Part shown: positions 1 through 10,187 of the stretch, in pieces
Position numbering within the stretch: the stretch's first letter is position 1
Layout: every line of letters starts with the position of its first letter
DNA from: Ministeria vibrans ATCC 50519
Taxonomy: Eukaryota > Opisthokonta > Filasterea
Reading direction: 5' to 3'
DNA: 63,790 nucleotides
Assembly: GCA_943704425.1 (NCBI GenBank)
Contig: CALSCP010000738.1
Span: 60,182-123,971 of the forward strand
Translations under genes and position numbers: made by a program
Notes under the pieces: model-generated
Seen by the model: the letters and a program-made list of their open reading frames with translations, nothing else
Databases searched by the model: none
Told to the model about the DNA's origin: nothing

Positions 1-92
1 CTTCAGGGCAGATTGAAACATCCGCGACATGTCAGTGACGCTCTAGGTACAACAACCAATCATTATTATATTATTCTCTCTCTTCCGTCTCT

Positions 93-99
93 GTCTCCT

Positions 100-141
<42 letters not shown>
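93..141. repeat. (CT)n microsatellite
   Basis: CT-dinucleotide tract with a few interruptions, in the presumed intron upstream of the first supported exon of the Q-rich gene. Confidence 0.85.
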
Positions 142-149
<8 letters not shown>

Positions 150-275
150 CGTCTTTCCTCCTCGAGTGTATGCCTCGTTGTGGGGTCTGCCGTGGGCCCA
201 CAGGCGCCATACTCCCCGCGTGTCTCCCCCTTAATAATTGGTTCCTTTTCTCTCCTCGTTTTCCCCATCACACAG

Positions 276-1014
276 TTGCGTCGTCGAGGGTCGCTCAATC
301 TTGACTTTCTTGATCTCGACGGCTCCGACCCGTCTCTCCTGGACCTTGTCGAAGAGGTAAACTGACAGCTTCCGTTTGAGACGACAGTCTTGGGAACAAC
401 CACCTAATCTCCTTCTACTGCTCCTGTCACTTTAGGATCCCGCTGCGACACACTCCGAGTGTGACGACGACGATGACGAGGCGACACGAAAAACTTTGAC
501 TGACCTTATGCGAACCTTTTCATTGGAGCAAAACAAAGAGGGGAGTGGAAGTGCCGCGGGTGGTGGTGTTGATGGTGGTGGTGTTGGTGGTGGGAGTGGC
601 GGAGGCGAGACGACAGTGGTCTTGGCATGTTCATCGGATGGGAGTACACTCCTTCGCGAGGGTGGCACTCTTGCTGAAAGTGGCGACAACCTGACAACAA
701 GTAGCGACAATCTTCTTATGGCGAGTGGCGACAGTCTCGTTGGTGAGGCATCGACTCTCTCGGGGTCATCGTTAAATCTAGTGATCTCCTCGGTGGAACT
801 TACTGTCACCGAGTCCGAAGGCAACGCACCGGGTCTGCTGACGAAGCAAAAGGCCAAGAGAGAGCGTTCGGCGGGCCTCGAACAGGCACAAGCACTCGAG
901 TACATGCGACGCTCGCCACGAAACACCTCAGCGTCCACCGAGTCTCTCAACCAACTCACCTCAACACAACAAACCTCCACGTTTGACGACCAAGCGCAAC
1001 TCAATCATCAACGT

Positions 1015-1073
<59 letters not shown>

Positions 1074-2883
1074 ACAAACTTATTATCAACGACGACAACA
1101 AGAGCAACAGACTTTATCATGTGACGATATCTCTGGTACCGATTTGTGTGCTCCCGTAGGGCGGAGACGGTCTTTGTCGGACCCCATGGCAACACATGCG
1201 ACCATTGCCGACTTGTTACAGACACTCGAACGATCAACACCCAGGCAACAACCGTTGGGCGTCCGCAGAGGCACCCATGACAGCGGCGATAACGACGCCA
1301 ACGACGCCTTCAATCCGCTTCACGCCTCGTCCGTCTCTGCCGACGACATTATCGAGGCCATTGGTCACGGTAGTAGTTGTGGTGGTGCTAGTAGTAGTAG
1401 TAGTAGTGGTGCTGGTGGTGGTGGTGGTGGTGGTGGTGATGATGATGAGGCCGCTGCGTGTCCAACGACGCTCTCGCAAGAGCTCCCTCAGTTTTACTCG
1501 CGCGCCAGTGCACCGGAACTCACCGTGTCGTGGAACACAGACGTGAAGAATAACGTGCAATACAGCCACAATGTGGTGGTGACTCCCATTGAGGAGGTAC
1601 ACGGCACCGAGTCACCATTGTCGGCAAGCGGGAATCATCCAACCGCAGTGCGCACACGCAGTCGTTCCATGCCGGTTGTGTCTGGCTCGCCGACGACTAC
1701 CACCTTGTCTTCATCGATGCGTCTTGAGGATGCACTGGCCATTCTCGAAACGCCCGGAGACGACTTAAACTCCTACTCATCCGTAAGTACATCCTCCGCG
1801 GGTGCCCCGGCCTATCCCACGCACTATGCTCCGCGTACCACTGCAGCTGATGTGTCACTGTCGCACCCACGCCATGTGCCATTGGCAAACTCGGTGCCTA
1901 GTGTGCACCTGGAAGGACAGCCCTTGGACACGGCCGTGTCGCAGTCGGAACACCGGACCGAACAGCACACGCAAAACATGTTGCGCCTCAAGCAGCATTT
2001 GCGCAAACAACAGCAGCGCTTGCAACAACACCATCAACAACAGCTGCGAGAACAGCACGCCTCACTTGCACAACAACTCTCGTCACATGAACATCCCGAA
2101 TCGCAGGACGCCGCCGACGGCGAAGAAGATGATCTCTTGCTGCTACTGCCACAGCAACCTGAGCAAGACGGAAGTCCACAAGGCCGCGCGGCTGCAGCAG
2201 CAGCACTTCAACATCGTCATTCAGCATCGTCTCTCAGTACCGACTACAACAACAACCGAGTCTCGACGGCTGGCTCGCCGATGTCGTCGACGTTGCATCC
2301 GGTTCTCCAACGAAGGCACCACTCGGCGAACACGCTGACGTTTGGCAACGAAACCTTCAGCTATACACCCGCACACACCGCGTCGCTCGACAATCTTTCG
2401 TCGCTGCCCGATTCAACCACTCATCACAGCATAATGGGGTCATTTGGACCGCACCGTGGCAGCGTTGGCGCCCTCTCGGTCGGTTCCGACGTCGCCCCGA
2501 GTCCTCTGCCCTCTCCCGGTGCTCTGGGCTCGAGCAGCGTCGGCTCCTCCTACACCAACATCCCCTCTGCACTCTCGCCCAACTCCCACCATGGAGGCAG
2601 TGCTGAGCCCCTCACACAGCTCACTTCATCACTCACGCTCGACACAGAAAAACAACAGCAACTACAAATGACAAACCGTGAATGGCAGTTCTACGACGAG
2701 ACGCCCGAGGCGGAGAAGCAGCGCTTGCGTGCGTCTGCCGCTGCCGCCCGTGCCTCTGCACGCGCCGCCCCTCCTGCTGCCCCCACAGCCCTTCCTGCCG
2801 CCCCGTGGGCTGCCCAGTCCGCCCAGCAGAGCGATCGTGTGTGGGACTTTTGCTCAGAGACGGGAAAGAAAGGCCGAATGTGA
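276..2883 (+). CDS. Q-rich, Ser-rich protein of unknown function (5' partial)
   Basis: I do not recognise this protein. Coding exons are about 276-356 and 436-2883 (stop 2881-2883), joined by a phase-0 intron at 357-435 (gtaaac...tttag). The joined frame reads from an acidic stretch (LDFLDLDGSDP, then DDDDDE) into a long low-complexity chain of at least 840 residues. It has a polyglutamine run coded by mixed CAG/CAA at about 1014-1077, a Gly/Ser run near 1380-1440, and His/Gln-rich segments. RRRSLSDP and RTRSRSMP look like basophilic-kinase or 14-3-3 sites. The 5' end is unsettled: 7-46 could be an upstream exon, but it fits only if the next exon starts at 289 rather than 276, and the gene may begin before the window. 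The intron upstream carries a (CT)n tract. Probably a disordered regulatory protein (inference). Confidence 0.6.
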
Positions 2884-3029
2884 AAATAAATAATAATTAT
2901 TATTAATAAACAAAAATGAACGAACAGTATTGTACCAAAACTTAATAACGCTGATGTTTTAAATTGAGTTTTTTAAATAGAAGATTGAAAAAAAATCATA
3001 GTGATATTACAAGAGCTCGAGGCGCAACC

Positions 3030-3107
3030 TTATACAGTCTCTTCAAGTTCATGAAACTGGAGAGTGGACTTTTTGCGGTTGGACGACGAAGGACTGCGCG
3101 ATCCTAA

Positions 3108-3195
<88 letters not shown>

Positions 3196-3273
3196 GGGAA
3201 AGAAACAAAGTAATAGAGAGAGAAAAAGAAACAGAGATTGAGAGGGAGGGAGAGAAAGAAACAGATGCAAAGT

Positions 3274-3334
<61 letters not shown>

Positions 3335-4694
3335 AAGAAACAAAGTGTTAAAGAGAGACAGAGAGACGGAGAGACAGAGAGACAGAGACAGAGACGGAGA
3401 CAGAGACAGAGAGGAGGAAGAAAGAAACAAAGCGATAGAGAGAGACAGAGAGAAGGGAAAAAGAAACAAAGTAATAGAGAGAAGGAAGAAAAAAACAAAG
3501 TGATAGAGAGAGACAGAGAGAAGGGGGAAAGAAACAAAGTAATAGAGAGAGAAAAAGAAACAGAGATTGAGAGGGAGGGAGAGAAAGAAACAGATGCAAA
3601 GTGATGGAGAGAGAGAGAGAGAGAGAGAAATAGAGTAATGTAAAACAATTTCAAGGGTACCTCTGAGAGATGAGAGAGCATTGACTTCGACGGGCTGCGA
3701 CGCGAGGATTCCATCAGTGTCATCGTCAAGGGCGTCGTTGTCGTCTTCGCCGCCGCGCAGGACCATCTCGTCGCCGTCCTGTCCTACGGTGTTGTACCCC
3801 TGTTGTGTTGCTCGCTGTCGCGAAAACCGCGCCACAAGCGCTCCAAACCGTCGTCGTGTTGCCTCGCCCATTTCCGAGAGTTTAGACCGCACTGTGGACT
3901 CCTCTCTGTATACAATTTTGTCATCAGTGCGCAATCGATTACTTTGTTCGTACGCGTTGTTAGCGCTCTGGGGGTGTCGATGAGTCCTGTGTCTGCCGCG
4001 GCGAGCTTCACGATCGGCCACCAATGCGCGCTGGTACTCGTCGTCGTCTTGCAGCTGTCGTTGGAACTCGTCGCTTTGCAGCAGTTGCGCCAAGAGTGCA
4101 TCCCGACCTGTTTGCGTTGAGAGAGGCGCATCACTCGAGTTGGGCGCAAGGAAGTGGGCAGGGAAAGGGAGCAGGAGAGGGGTGGTAGGAGGTTCAAGAG
4201 GCACAGCGGCAGAGGCCGTGGGATTGGCGGAGGCGGGGACAGAGGCGACGGTGGAAGGAGGTCGAGGTCGAGGCTGAACTTGCTGCGAAAAAAGAGAAGA
4301 ATCAATCAGGGAGCGCGCCATTGTGCTTTGGTGCAACACGCCTCGATACCACAGCTTCAAGGGGTGCGCTCCCGTCGCTTTGGACGGAGGCAAGAATCTA
4401 CAAAAAGAAAGAGAATGACGTTGTTAGAGTGGTGGCAGACCGAGTTTAAGTAGGTGTACCGCTGCCTGATGCTGGGGCGCCTCGGTATCGGGAGTACCAA
4501 TGGCCAGAAGCGCATCGATGGCATCGTCGAGGTTCGGGTTGGCCGCCAAGGTCGCCTTGATTCCATTTGGCGCTACGTCGAGTTGGAGTTGCGTCAAAAA
4601 ACAAAATCCACATTTTGGTCACTTGTGAGTTGTGATCGCCCATACCGATGTTAGGAAACATCATCACCAGAGTTTTGTAGTCATCATTATTCAT
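3030..4694 (-). CDS. CUEDC1: CUE-domain protein, CUEDC1-like
   Basis: Five exons on the minus strand: 4694-4646, 4572-4460, 4397-4350, 4282-3661 and 3103-3030. Intron phases 1, 0, 0 and 1 all agree. Joining exons 1 and 2 restores an N-terminal CUE ubiquitin-binding domain: MMFPNI is followed by APNGIKATLAANPNLDDAI and DALLAI, the expected Met-Phe-Pro and di-leucine landmarks. Farther on are a DEFQRQLQDDDEYQRAL helix and SKLSEMGEATRRRFGALV, which match the second conserved block of animal CUEDC1. The C-terminus is basic, then ends in LEETV. CUE domains bind mono-ubiquitin; the cellular role of CUEDC1 is poorly known. The last intron (3660-3104) is almost entirely GA/CT repeat. Assignment rests on both blocks in the right order. 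Confidence 0.85.
3115..3630. repeat. (GA)n tracts with interspersed GAAACAAAGTRATAGAGAG motifs
   Basis: Pure GA runs at about 3115-3192 and 3273-3330 flank several diverged copies of a 25-40 bp unit with the core gaaacaaagtaatagagag. The same unit occurs in many other introns in this window. The block lies in the last intron of the CUEDC1-like gene. Confidence 0.85.
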
Positions 4695-4751
4695 TATAAA
4701 AAAAATAATAAAAATGAATCGAAGTCAGAAGAAGAAATAAAAATCGTAATA

Positions 4752-4804
<53 letters not shown>

Positions 4805-5200
4805 ATACAGTCACCAGATCTACAACAAAAACACAAGTGCAATCGCTATCCAGTGAGGTAATCGCAACGGTACGCCATACTCCAGTGACTACCAGTGAGG
4901 GCTTAGGGCTCTGAAAAGCTGTAACAGCTGTCTAACGAGTAAAACTCGGTGCGAACGATCATCCGGCTGATACGCTCGTTGTTGTGGCTGTAGTTCAGAC
5001 GACGATGCTGCAGGGTCGTCCGTATCTGGGTTAGCGGGCGGGTTAGCGGTGTGTGTTAAAACTGTCTGCGGCCTGTTGAAGCTGCGGTCGCTGCGGTTCT
5101 TCCTCCACAGGAATGATGATTAAAACTTCGTGGACTTGATCGTGAGCAAAAAAATAATTTTAAAATATAATATTATTTCACCACTACTCCGTACATCGTT
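4695..5200. other. Divergent intergenic region with (ATT)n tract
   Basis: About 500 bp between the divergently transcribed CUEDC1-like and acyltransferase-like genes. An (ATT)n run covers about 4750-4803. The rest is unique sequence with no reading frame or RNA gene I can support; it presumably holds both promoters. Confidence 0.6.
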
Positions 5201-6670
5201 ATGAATCATATGTTTCGCAAAGTAGGAGGGACCGAGGGACAGGTTTATGCGCTAACGGAGGATTCTCCCGCGGCAATGCTCATTTCAACAATCTCGTTGT
5301 CCGGTGTGGCAATTCCCGTTATCATGGCGACTACCTCTGGCCACATCGACTCACAGTGGTATTGTTTTAATAGGTGACATTACTGAGGAGGGACTGAAAG
5401 ACGCCGCGCGCCAGTTTCAGGCGCGTCATACTCTGGCACGCGCCAAAGTAGAGGAACAAGGTGAACAACTCTACTTCGTGGAGGACCCACGAACCATCCC
5501 TGTGACTACAACCACAGTCGAGTCGGCAGAAGGACGTGAAAAGGCAGTGAAGGCGAGTCAGCTTGAGATTGGGCACACACCAGGTCGAGGGTACGTCCCA
5601 CTGGCGATTCATCTTGTGAGCGGTCCGGCGCCCGACGAACACGTCCTCATCTGCGGTGCAAGCCACATGGTGAGCGACCTGCAAGGAATGGTTGTGTTCG
5701 TGAGTGATATTTTGCGTGCCCTGGACGGCCAGACACTCGAGCCGTCCGATACGGTTCCGCCAGTCATTTCCGATGTGGTGCCCGACAACGACCGCGGCTT
5801 CTGGAAGCTCCTCAAGACTGTGCCGACAGTGATTCGCGTGCTATGGAACCTACGAAAGGCTCAAAAGACACTCATGTCTGTCTCGCCAACGGGCAAGATA
5901 GGGCCCGCCGACGAGCGATCGTGCGTTTGGGCGACACACCGTCTTGAAGCGGAACGACTCGATGTGCTCCAGTCACTGTGCAAACTACACTCAATCAGCG
6001 TGCATGCAGCACTGCTTGCGGCCATGCAAGCGGCACTGCTTGATCTTGTCTGGTCTGAAGGGCGTCTGGAGGAGTGTGTGCAGCGCATGGGCGATCCTGA
6101 GCGCTTCTCCTTCTTCCACAACACAACCATCGACCTCCGCCGCCATGTTCCCGCACCTCCGCCCCCAGAGACCTTTGCGCATCTGTCTAGCGGCACAGGA
6201 CACCTTGCACAAGTCAACGTGGCCGCGTACCTGCGCAATGCGGCGCAGGGCGGGTTCACTTCGGCCGAGCTGTGGAGCAATGCGCAGCGAGTGCACTCGG
6301 GACTGCAGGAGGCACTAACATCGCGCGGATACCTCGCCTTCGTGCCCTTCATGGACGGCATGTCGCCGAGCAAGGCCAAGGGAGCCGCCAGTGGAATGCT
6401 TGAGAAGCCCATGGTCGCCGTGTCGCTGGCGAACCTGGGTCGTGTGACGCTGCCGACACTGACGTCATCGCGGGTGTGTGTCCAGGGAGCACTCGATGTG
6501 CTCCAGTGGGCGGGCCTGGGTCTCGACACAACTGCCATGTGTGTGTGCACCGCGAACCGTGTGCTCTCTGCGACCTTCTCTGCCCCGTCGCCCTCTGTCT
6601 CCCAGCACAAGGTCGACACTTTCATTGCATCCTTTGCGACGCGACTCAATGCCCTGATCGACCAACAAGA

Positions 6671-6677
<7 letters not shown>
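5201..6677 (+). CDS. Acyltransferase-like protein (condensation / alcohol acetyltransferase fold)
   Basis: Two exons, 5201-5303 and 5374-6677, with a phase-1 intron ending in ttttaatag. The start ATG at 5201 gives MNHMFRKVGGTEGQVYALTE, which resembles the opening of condensation-type acyltransferases, and the junction reads SLSG|DITEEGL without a shift. The product is about 468 residues. The catalytic HxxxD motif of the CoA-dependent acyltransferase superfamily is seen as SHMVSDLQG about 110 codons into exon 2. A later TTIDLRRHVPAP segment resembles the Asn/Asp-Val-Arg substrate-channel motif of this fold. The substrate cannot be inferred: PapA5-like, alcohol acetyltransferase and wax-ester-synthase-like roles are all possible. 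No membrane span or signal peptide is obvious. The gene ends directly in a long (AG)n tract. Confidence 0.7.

Positions 6678-6758
<81 letters not shown>
6677..6758. repeat. (AG)n microsatellite
   Basis: Uninterrupted AG repeat of about 80 bp starting at the stop codon of the acyltransferase-like gene. Confidence 0.95.
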
Positions 6759-6761
<3 letters not shown>

Positions 6762-7310
6762 ACAATCTTAGTAATCGTCACCACGCGAGAGGACCTCTGA
6801 CATTTACTATGTAAATAAATAATTGTAGGCATTTATTTCACAACGTCGTAATTTTTACACAGTGGGCTTGGCTGATTGGCTCTTTTATTTTACTACCCTT
6901 GTCAAACCCCTTTAGTCTTTACATAGTAATCTGGATTCTGGATTCTGGTGCCATATCAGACAGTCTAGCGTGAGTGCCCGGAGGTAGCTCCCTCTATTAT
7001 GGTCATTCATTCTGGGTATTGGATAAAACCGTACTTATTTTTGTTTTTGTCTTCTTGTACCCTCTCTCTTTCTCCAGGTACGCTCCCTTACCTTAGTGAC
7101 GTTAGTGTTTGTCGATTAAGAAGAAATGTAAAGGTGCTATGCAGCTTGATCGACGCTGATCTAGATAAGTTGTCGTTTCAGTCTTTTTAATCCCTTTCTT
7201 TTCATTCATCATAGAGCAGAAAAAACGCTGTTGGTTTGTGTGATCAGTCCATATACTTGGTATCAGGTATACACTTTAATCTCAAGTGAAAATGCCGGTA
7301 CCCACAACAT
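6759..7310. other. AT-rich intergenic region
   Basis: About 550 bp between the acyltransferase-like gene and the tRNA locus. I see no conserved reading frame or RNA structure here; a 63-codon open frame at 6999-7190 has no support. Confidence 0.5.
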
Positions 7311-7320
7311 TATATAAAAT
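7311..7320 (+). promoter_or_regulatory. TATA-like element upstream of the permuted tRNA gene
   Basis: tatataaaat lies about 47 bp before the 3' half of the tRNA, with a second AT-rich stretch (attatatatc) at 7324-7333. Upstream TATA elements assist Pol III in several lineages. Here the internal B box (T-arm) lies upstream of the A box (D-arm), so an external element could matter. The role is inferred from position only. Confidence 0.4.
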
Positions 7321-7356
7321 AGCATTATATATCACTTTTTCTTGTTTTCCGCTTTG

Positions 7357-7463
7357 AACGATTGTTATCAATTCTCTACGGAGGCGTGAGTTCAAATCTC
7401 ACTGGCGTCGCTTGTAATTCGACGCTATGGCGGAGTGGTCTAACGCGATTGACTTGAATCGTT
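7357..7463 (+). ncRNA. Pre-tRNA junction helix (BHB-like) around the permutation breakpoint
   Basis: The 5' flank of the 3' half (aacgatt, 7357-7363) is perfectly complementary to aatcgtt at 7457-7463, which overlaps positions 36-37 and continues past the 5' half. This 7-bp helix stacks beyond a 4x4 internal loop (7364-7367 against 7453-7456) on the 5-bp anticodon stem (7368-7372 with 7448-7452). It has the layout of a bulge-helix-bulge-like substrate for tRNA splicing endonuclease, as known for permuted and intron-containing tRNAs. Exact cut sites are not resolved by reading alone. Confidence 0.75.
7367..7458 (+). tRNA. tRNA-Ser(UGA): tRNA-Ser(UGA), circularly permuted gene (3' half precedes 5' half)
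   Basis: The DNA order is 3' half, 10-nt spacer, 5' half. The 3' half (7367-7410) holds A38, anticodon 3' strand tcaat (7368-7372), a 13-nt variable arm with a 4-bp stem and TACG loop (7373-7385), T arm gtgag/ttcaaat/ctcac (7386-7402), acceptor strand tggcgtc (7403-7409) and discriminator G73 (7410). The spacer is 7411-7420. The 5' half (7421-7458) holds acceptor strand gacgcta (7421-7427), tg, D arm gcg/gagtggtctaa/cgc (7430-7446), G26, anticodon strand attga (7448-7452) and loop cttgaa. Joining after A37 to A38 gives loop CUUGAAA with anticodon UGA. Acceptor pairing is 7 bp with one G-U. The mature RNA would be 82 nt plus CCA, which is not encoded. No T arm lies downstream of the 5' half. 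A Ser tRNA is expected to have a long variable arm and G73, and both are present. Confidence 0.93.
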
Positions 7464-7464
7464 A

Positions 7465-7474
7465 TTTTTTTTTT
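7465..7474 (+). terminator. Pol III T-run terminator
   Basis: Ten consecutive T directly after the junction helix of the permuted tRNA precursor; a run of four or more T ends Pol III transcription. Confidence 0.75.
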
Positions 7475-7651
7475 GATCCATCTATCTACTTGGAAAGATC
7501 CAAGGAGAGTAGGAGAGAGGAAGATTTTTTTTTTTTCGTTTCGTAAGAAAAATAATAATTAATAATATTATTTATTATAGAGAAAAGAATCGAAATAATA
7601 TTTTTTTTTCGATTTTTATTGTTCTGTACACAAACTACATTTTTTTTTGTG

Positions 7652-8470
7652 TTACGTTGCACGAATAAGGTTTAGCAGTAGAGAACGCAGTTCTGCCTCC
7701 GATATATCTGCAGCTTCTGATCTGCGCTTATTAAGTGCATTGACGCACATGGTTTCCAGCACATCCTATGCAACAGACAGGTAAGTTACAAAGAGGAACA
7801 TCAAAGGGACACAACTCTACTCTCACTCGTTTTGCTTGTGAAATGGCCGAATGAGTCAGTCCCACCAGTCGAGCATATTCAACTAGTGGTTCTCCTTGGT
7901 AATACCTACCACAAAAAAGCAAGAGAGAGAAAGAGAAAGAAAGAGAGAGAATGATTAAGTATGCACACACACACAAGCCTCTTTACCGAGTCGCCCGTTG
8001 AAACTGCTCTTTCTCATCCTCAAACCAGTCTGCCTCCGTCACATCTAGCAGCTTCTTAGAGTTGGCCTTGACGCGCCGCGCAAGCTCATCCAATTGCTAT
8101 AATAAACACTATTATTCGCACATGTACACCACACACAAACCACACACACTCCTATATCGTTCTCTCTCCATCACTTTTGTTTCTCTCTCTATCACTTTCT
8201 CGCTCCCTCTATCTATCTCTATTAGTTATCTCTCTCTCTATCTATCTCTATTAGTTGTCTCTCTCTCTCTACCACTTCGTTCTTTCTCCCTCTCTCTCTC
8301 TCTATCACTTTGTTTCTTTCTCCCCTCTCTCTCTCTATCACTTAGTTTCTTTCTCCCTCCTCTCTCTCTATCACTGTATCTCTTTCTCCCTCTCTCTCTC
8401 TATCACTTTGTTTCTTTCTCCCTCCTCTCTCTCTCTATCACTTTGTTTCTTTCTCCCTCCTCTCTCTCTT

Positions 8471-8568
<98 letters not shown>

Positions 8569-9803
8569 TCGTTGCACGCGCAATGCTTTCTCCTCTCGCT
8601 CCTCCCACTCCTTCAGTCGTGTTTTATCCTGTTTTCGTGTGTTGTTGTTGATAGAGTATGATTAAACAGAAACAATATAAGAAAATGATTGATACCTTTC
8701 GTTTGAGGTACCGACGCACCAAATTGTCGAGAGTGACGCAGGGTGTCATGGACCAGTTCTCGGGGACTGTTGCTCTGCAAGTGACACACTCACGTGCATC
8801 GCCAGACTTCCACGCGAGCCATTGGGTGATGCAGCCACGACAAAACTGGTGGCCGCACGGCAGTGAGACGGTGCGCACAAAGAGATCCTGGCAAATGAGA
8901 CACGTCATTTCTTGCTCGGCCTCATCGTCATCCTCTTCATCATCGACATTGTGGCTGTCGGCACCACCCTTCGTCGTCGTGGTTGTAGTTGTGCTCGTGA
9001 CAGGGGTGCTTTCAGTTTCTCTTAGGAGCGGCTCGTCGTCGTTGTCGTGCGCCAATTCAACAGTGGCACCTTCGCCCGTCAGTTCGCTGCTACCATCTTG
9101 GACGCCATCGTTGCTGTCGCATGGCACGTCTACGACACCGTCGCCAGCCGTCGAGACTGGCGTCGACTCAAGACTGTCCCCTTCCAATATCTTGTTTCGT
9201 TTCCGTTGGCGTTCCTCCTCCACAAGCTCGCTTGCACGTCGCTTCAGGCTTGCCTCAATCGACTCAAAGAATTCCCCTGTCCCACGCACCTCATACACAA
9301 ACTCCCGCGCCCGTGGCCCAAACCGCAGCTTGTCTCCGTCGTGAAGCAAACGAGGCGCCTAAATCAAATGGGGGACGAACAACCGACTTATCAGCTCCTC
9401 TGGCGACCCTCTTCCTTTGGTGCACCTCCACTCGCTTCCCGTTCACGTAGGAGCCATTGAGACTCCCAAGGTCGGTAAACACGATCGCTTTGGAGGCGGT
9501 GTTCAGTGAGAGAGTCGCATGTTTTCTAGACAGAAAAAAAAAAAAGTTGGCGTTTTCTACTGTCACAAGCACGACGTACAGGCAAGCCCGACGCACACAC
9601 CCGCACGCACACACACACACACACACATCCTCCCCCTCCCGACCATACCTCCCAATAGTCTGTGGTCGCACCTGGGAGTCAAACACCACCGTCGCCTGCG
9701 CCTGACTCCGCCCCACCACAACCACCGGTGGGCTGTCGCTGATTTCAATGGTTTCCGGTCCCGACTCGATCTCAGAGATGCGACAGAGCCTAGGATAGCT
9801 CAT
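7652..9803 (-). CDS. FHA-RING E3 ubiquitin ligase
   Basis: Seven exons: 9803-9649, 9525-9426, 9358-8696, 8628-8569, 8096-7987, 7905-7827 and 7765-7652. All phases agree, giving 426 residues. Exons 1-3 join into an FHA phosphothreonine-binding domain: GRSQAQATVVFD, then RKHATLSL (the conserved Arg and His) and TDLGSLNGSYVNGKRV, ending near LHDGDKLRFG. An acidic linker follows. A RING finger in exon 3 has CLIC, CGHQFCRGC and CVTC, the C3HC4 ligands. After it come a basic helix and a short C-terminal helical part unlike the CHFR cysteine-rich region. FHA-RING ligases (CHFR, RNF8, Dma1) act in mitotic checkpoint or DNA-damage signalling; which one this matches is not clear. The fourth intron is packed with (CT)n. 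Confidence 0.85.
8160..8566. repeat. (CT)n with interspersed CTATCACTTTGTTTCTTTC motifs
   Basis: Five or more copies of the dispersed motif (ctatcactttgtttctttc and variants) run into a pure CT tract at about 8478-8563. The block fills an intron of the FHA-RING gene, in the orientation opposite to the block at 3115. Confidence 0.85.
9592..9627. repeat. (CA)n-rich tract
   Basis: Short CA-rich stretch in the first intron of the FHA-RING gene. Confidence 0.8.
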
Positions 9804-9994
9804 AATGGAGAGTTAAAACAAACTGAGTTGTAACTCGGCTTCGTAGGTGGATAAATAATGTTTATAAGTTTATCGTTTGAGCAACGATTGATTCTATTTG
9901 AATTCCTTACATTCTTCGAATATTCATAATAATATTAGGCGGTCTGGCTGTGTCTTCGCGTGGTGACTGTATCATTAATAAATGGGTTGTATTC

Positions 9995-10169
<175 letters not shown>

Positions 10170-10187
10170 AATCAGACAGTTCAAATT

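Noticed and set aside
432..1004. Antisense open frame opposite the Q-rich gene (and similar ones opposite spectrin, the proline-rich gene and SEC24)
   Set aside because: These are shadows of GC-rich coding frames with no motif or splice support.
5304..5373. Apparent frameshift at the start of the acyltransferase-like gene
   Set aside because: A 70-bp GT-AG intron in phase 1 restores the frame and the family-like N-terminus.
7367..7460. Two unrelated tRNA fragments or a SINE-like remnant
   Set aside because: The halves have matching acceptor and anticodon strands, a complete set of arms, a complementary breakpoint flank and a Pol III terminator. Random fragments would not pair across all stems.
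8062..8665. Long open frames of Ser/Leu/Arg/Glu across CT/GA tracts (also at 3049-4393, 22450-22712, 30656-31009, 31096-31474)
   Set aside because: They are dinucleotide repeats read as protein, lie in introns and break the real splice phase.
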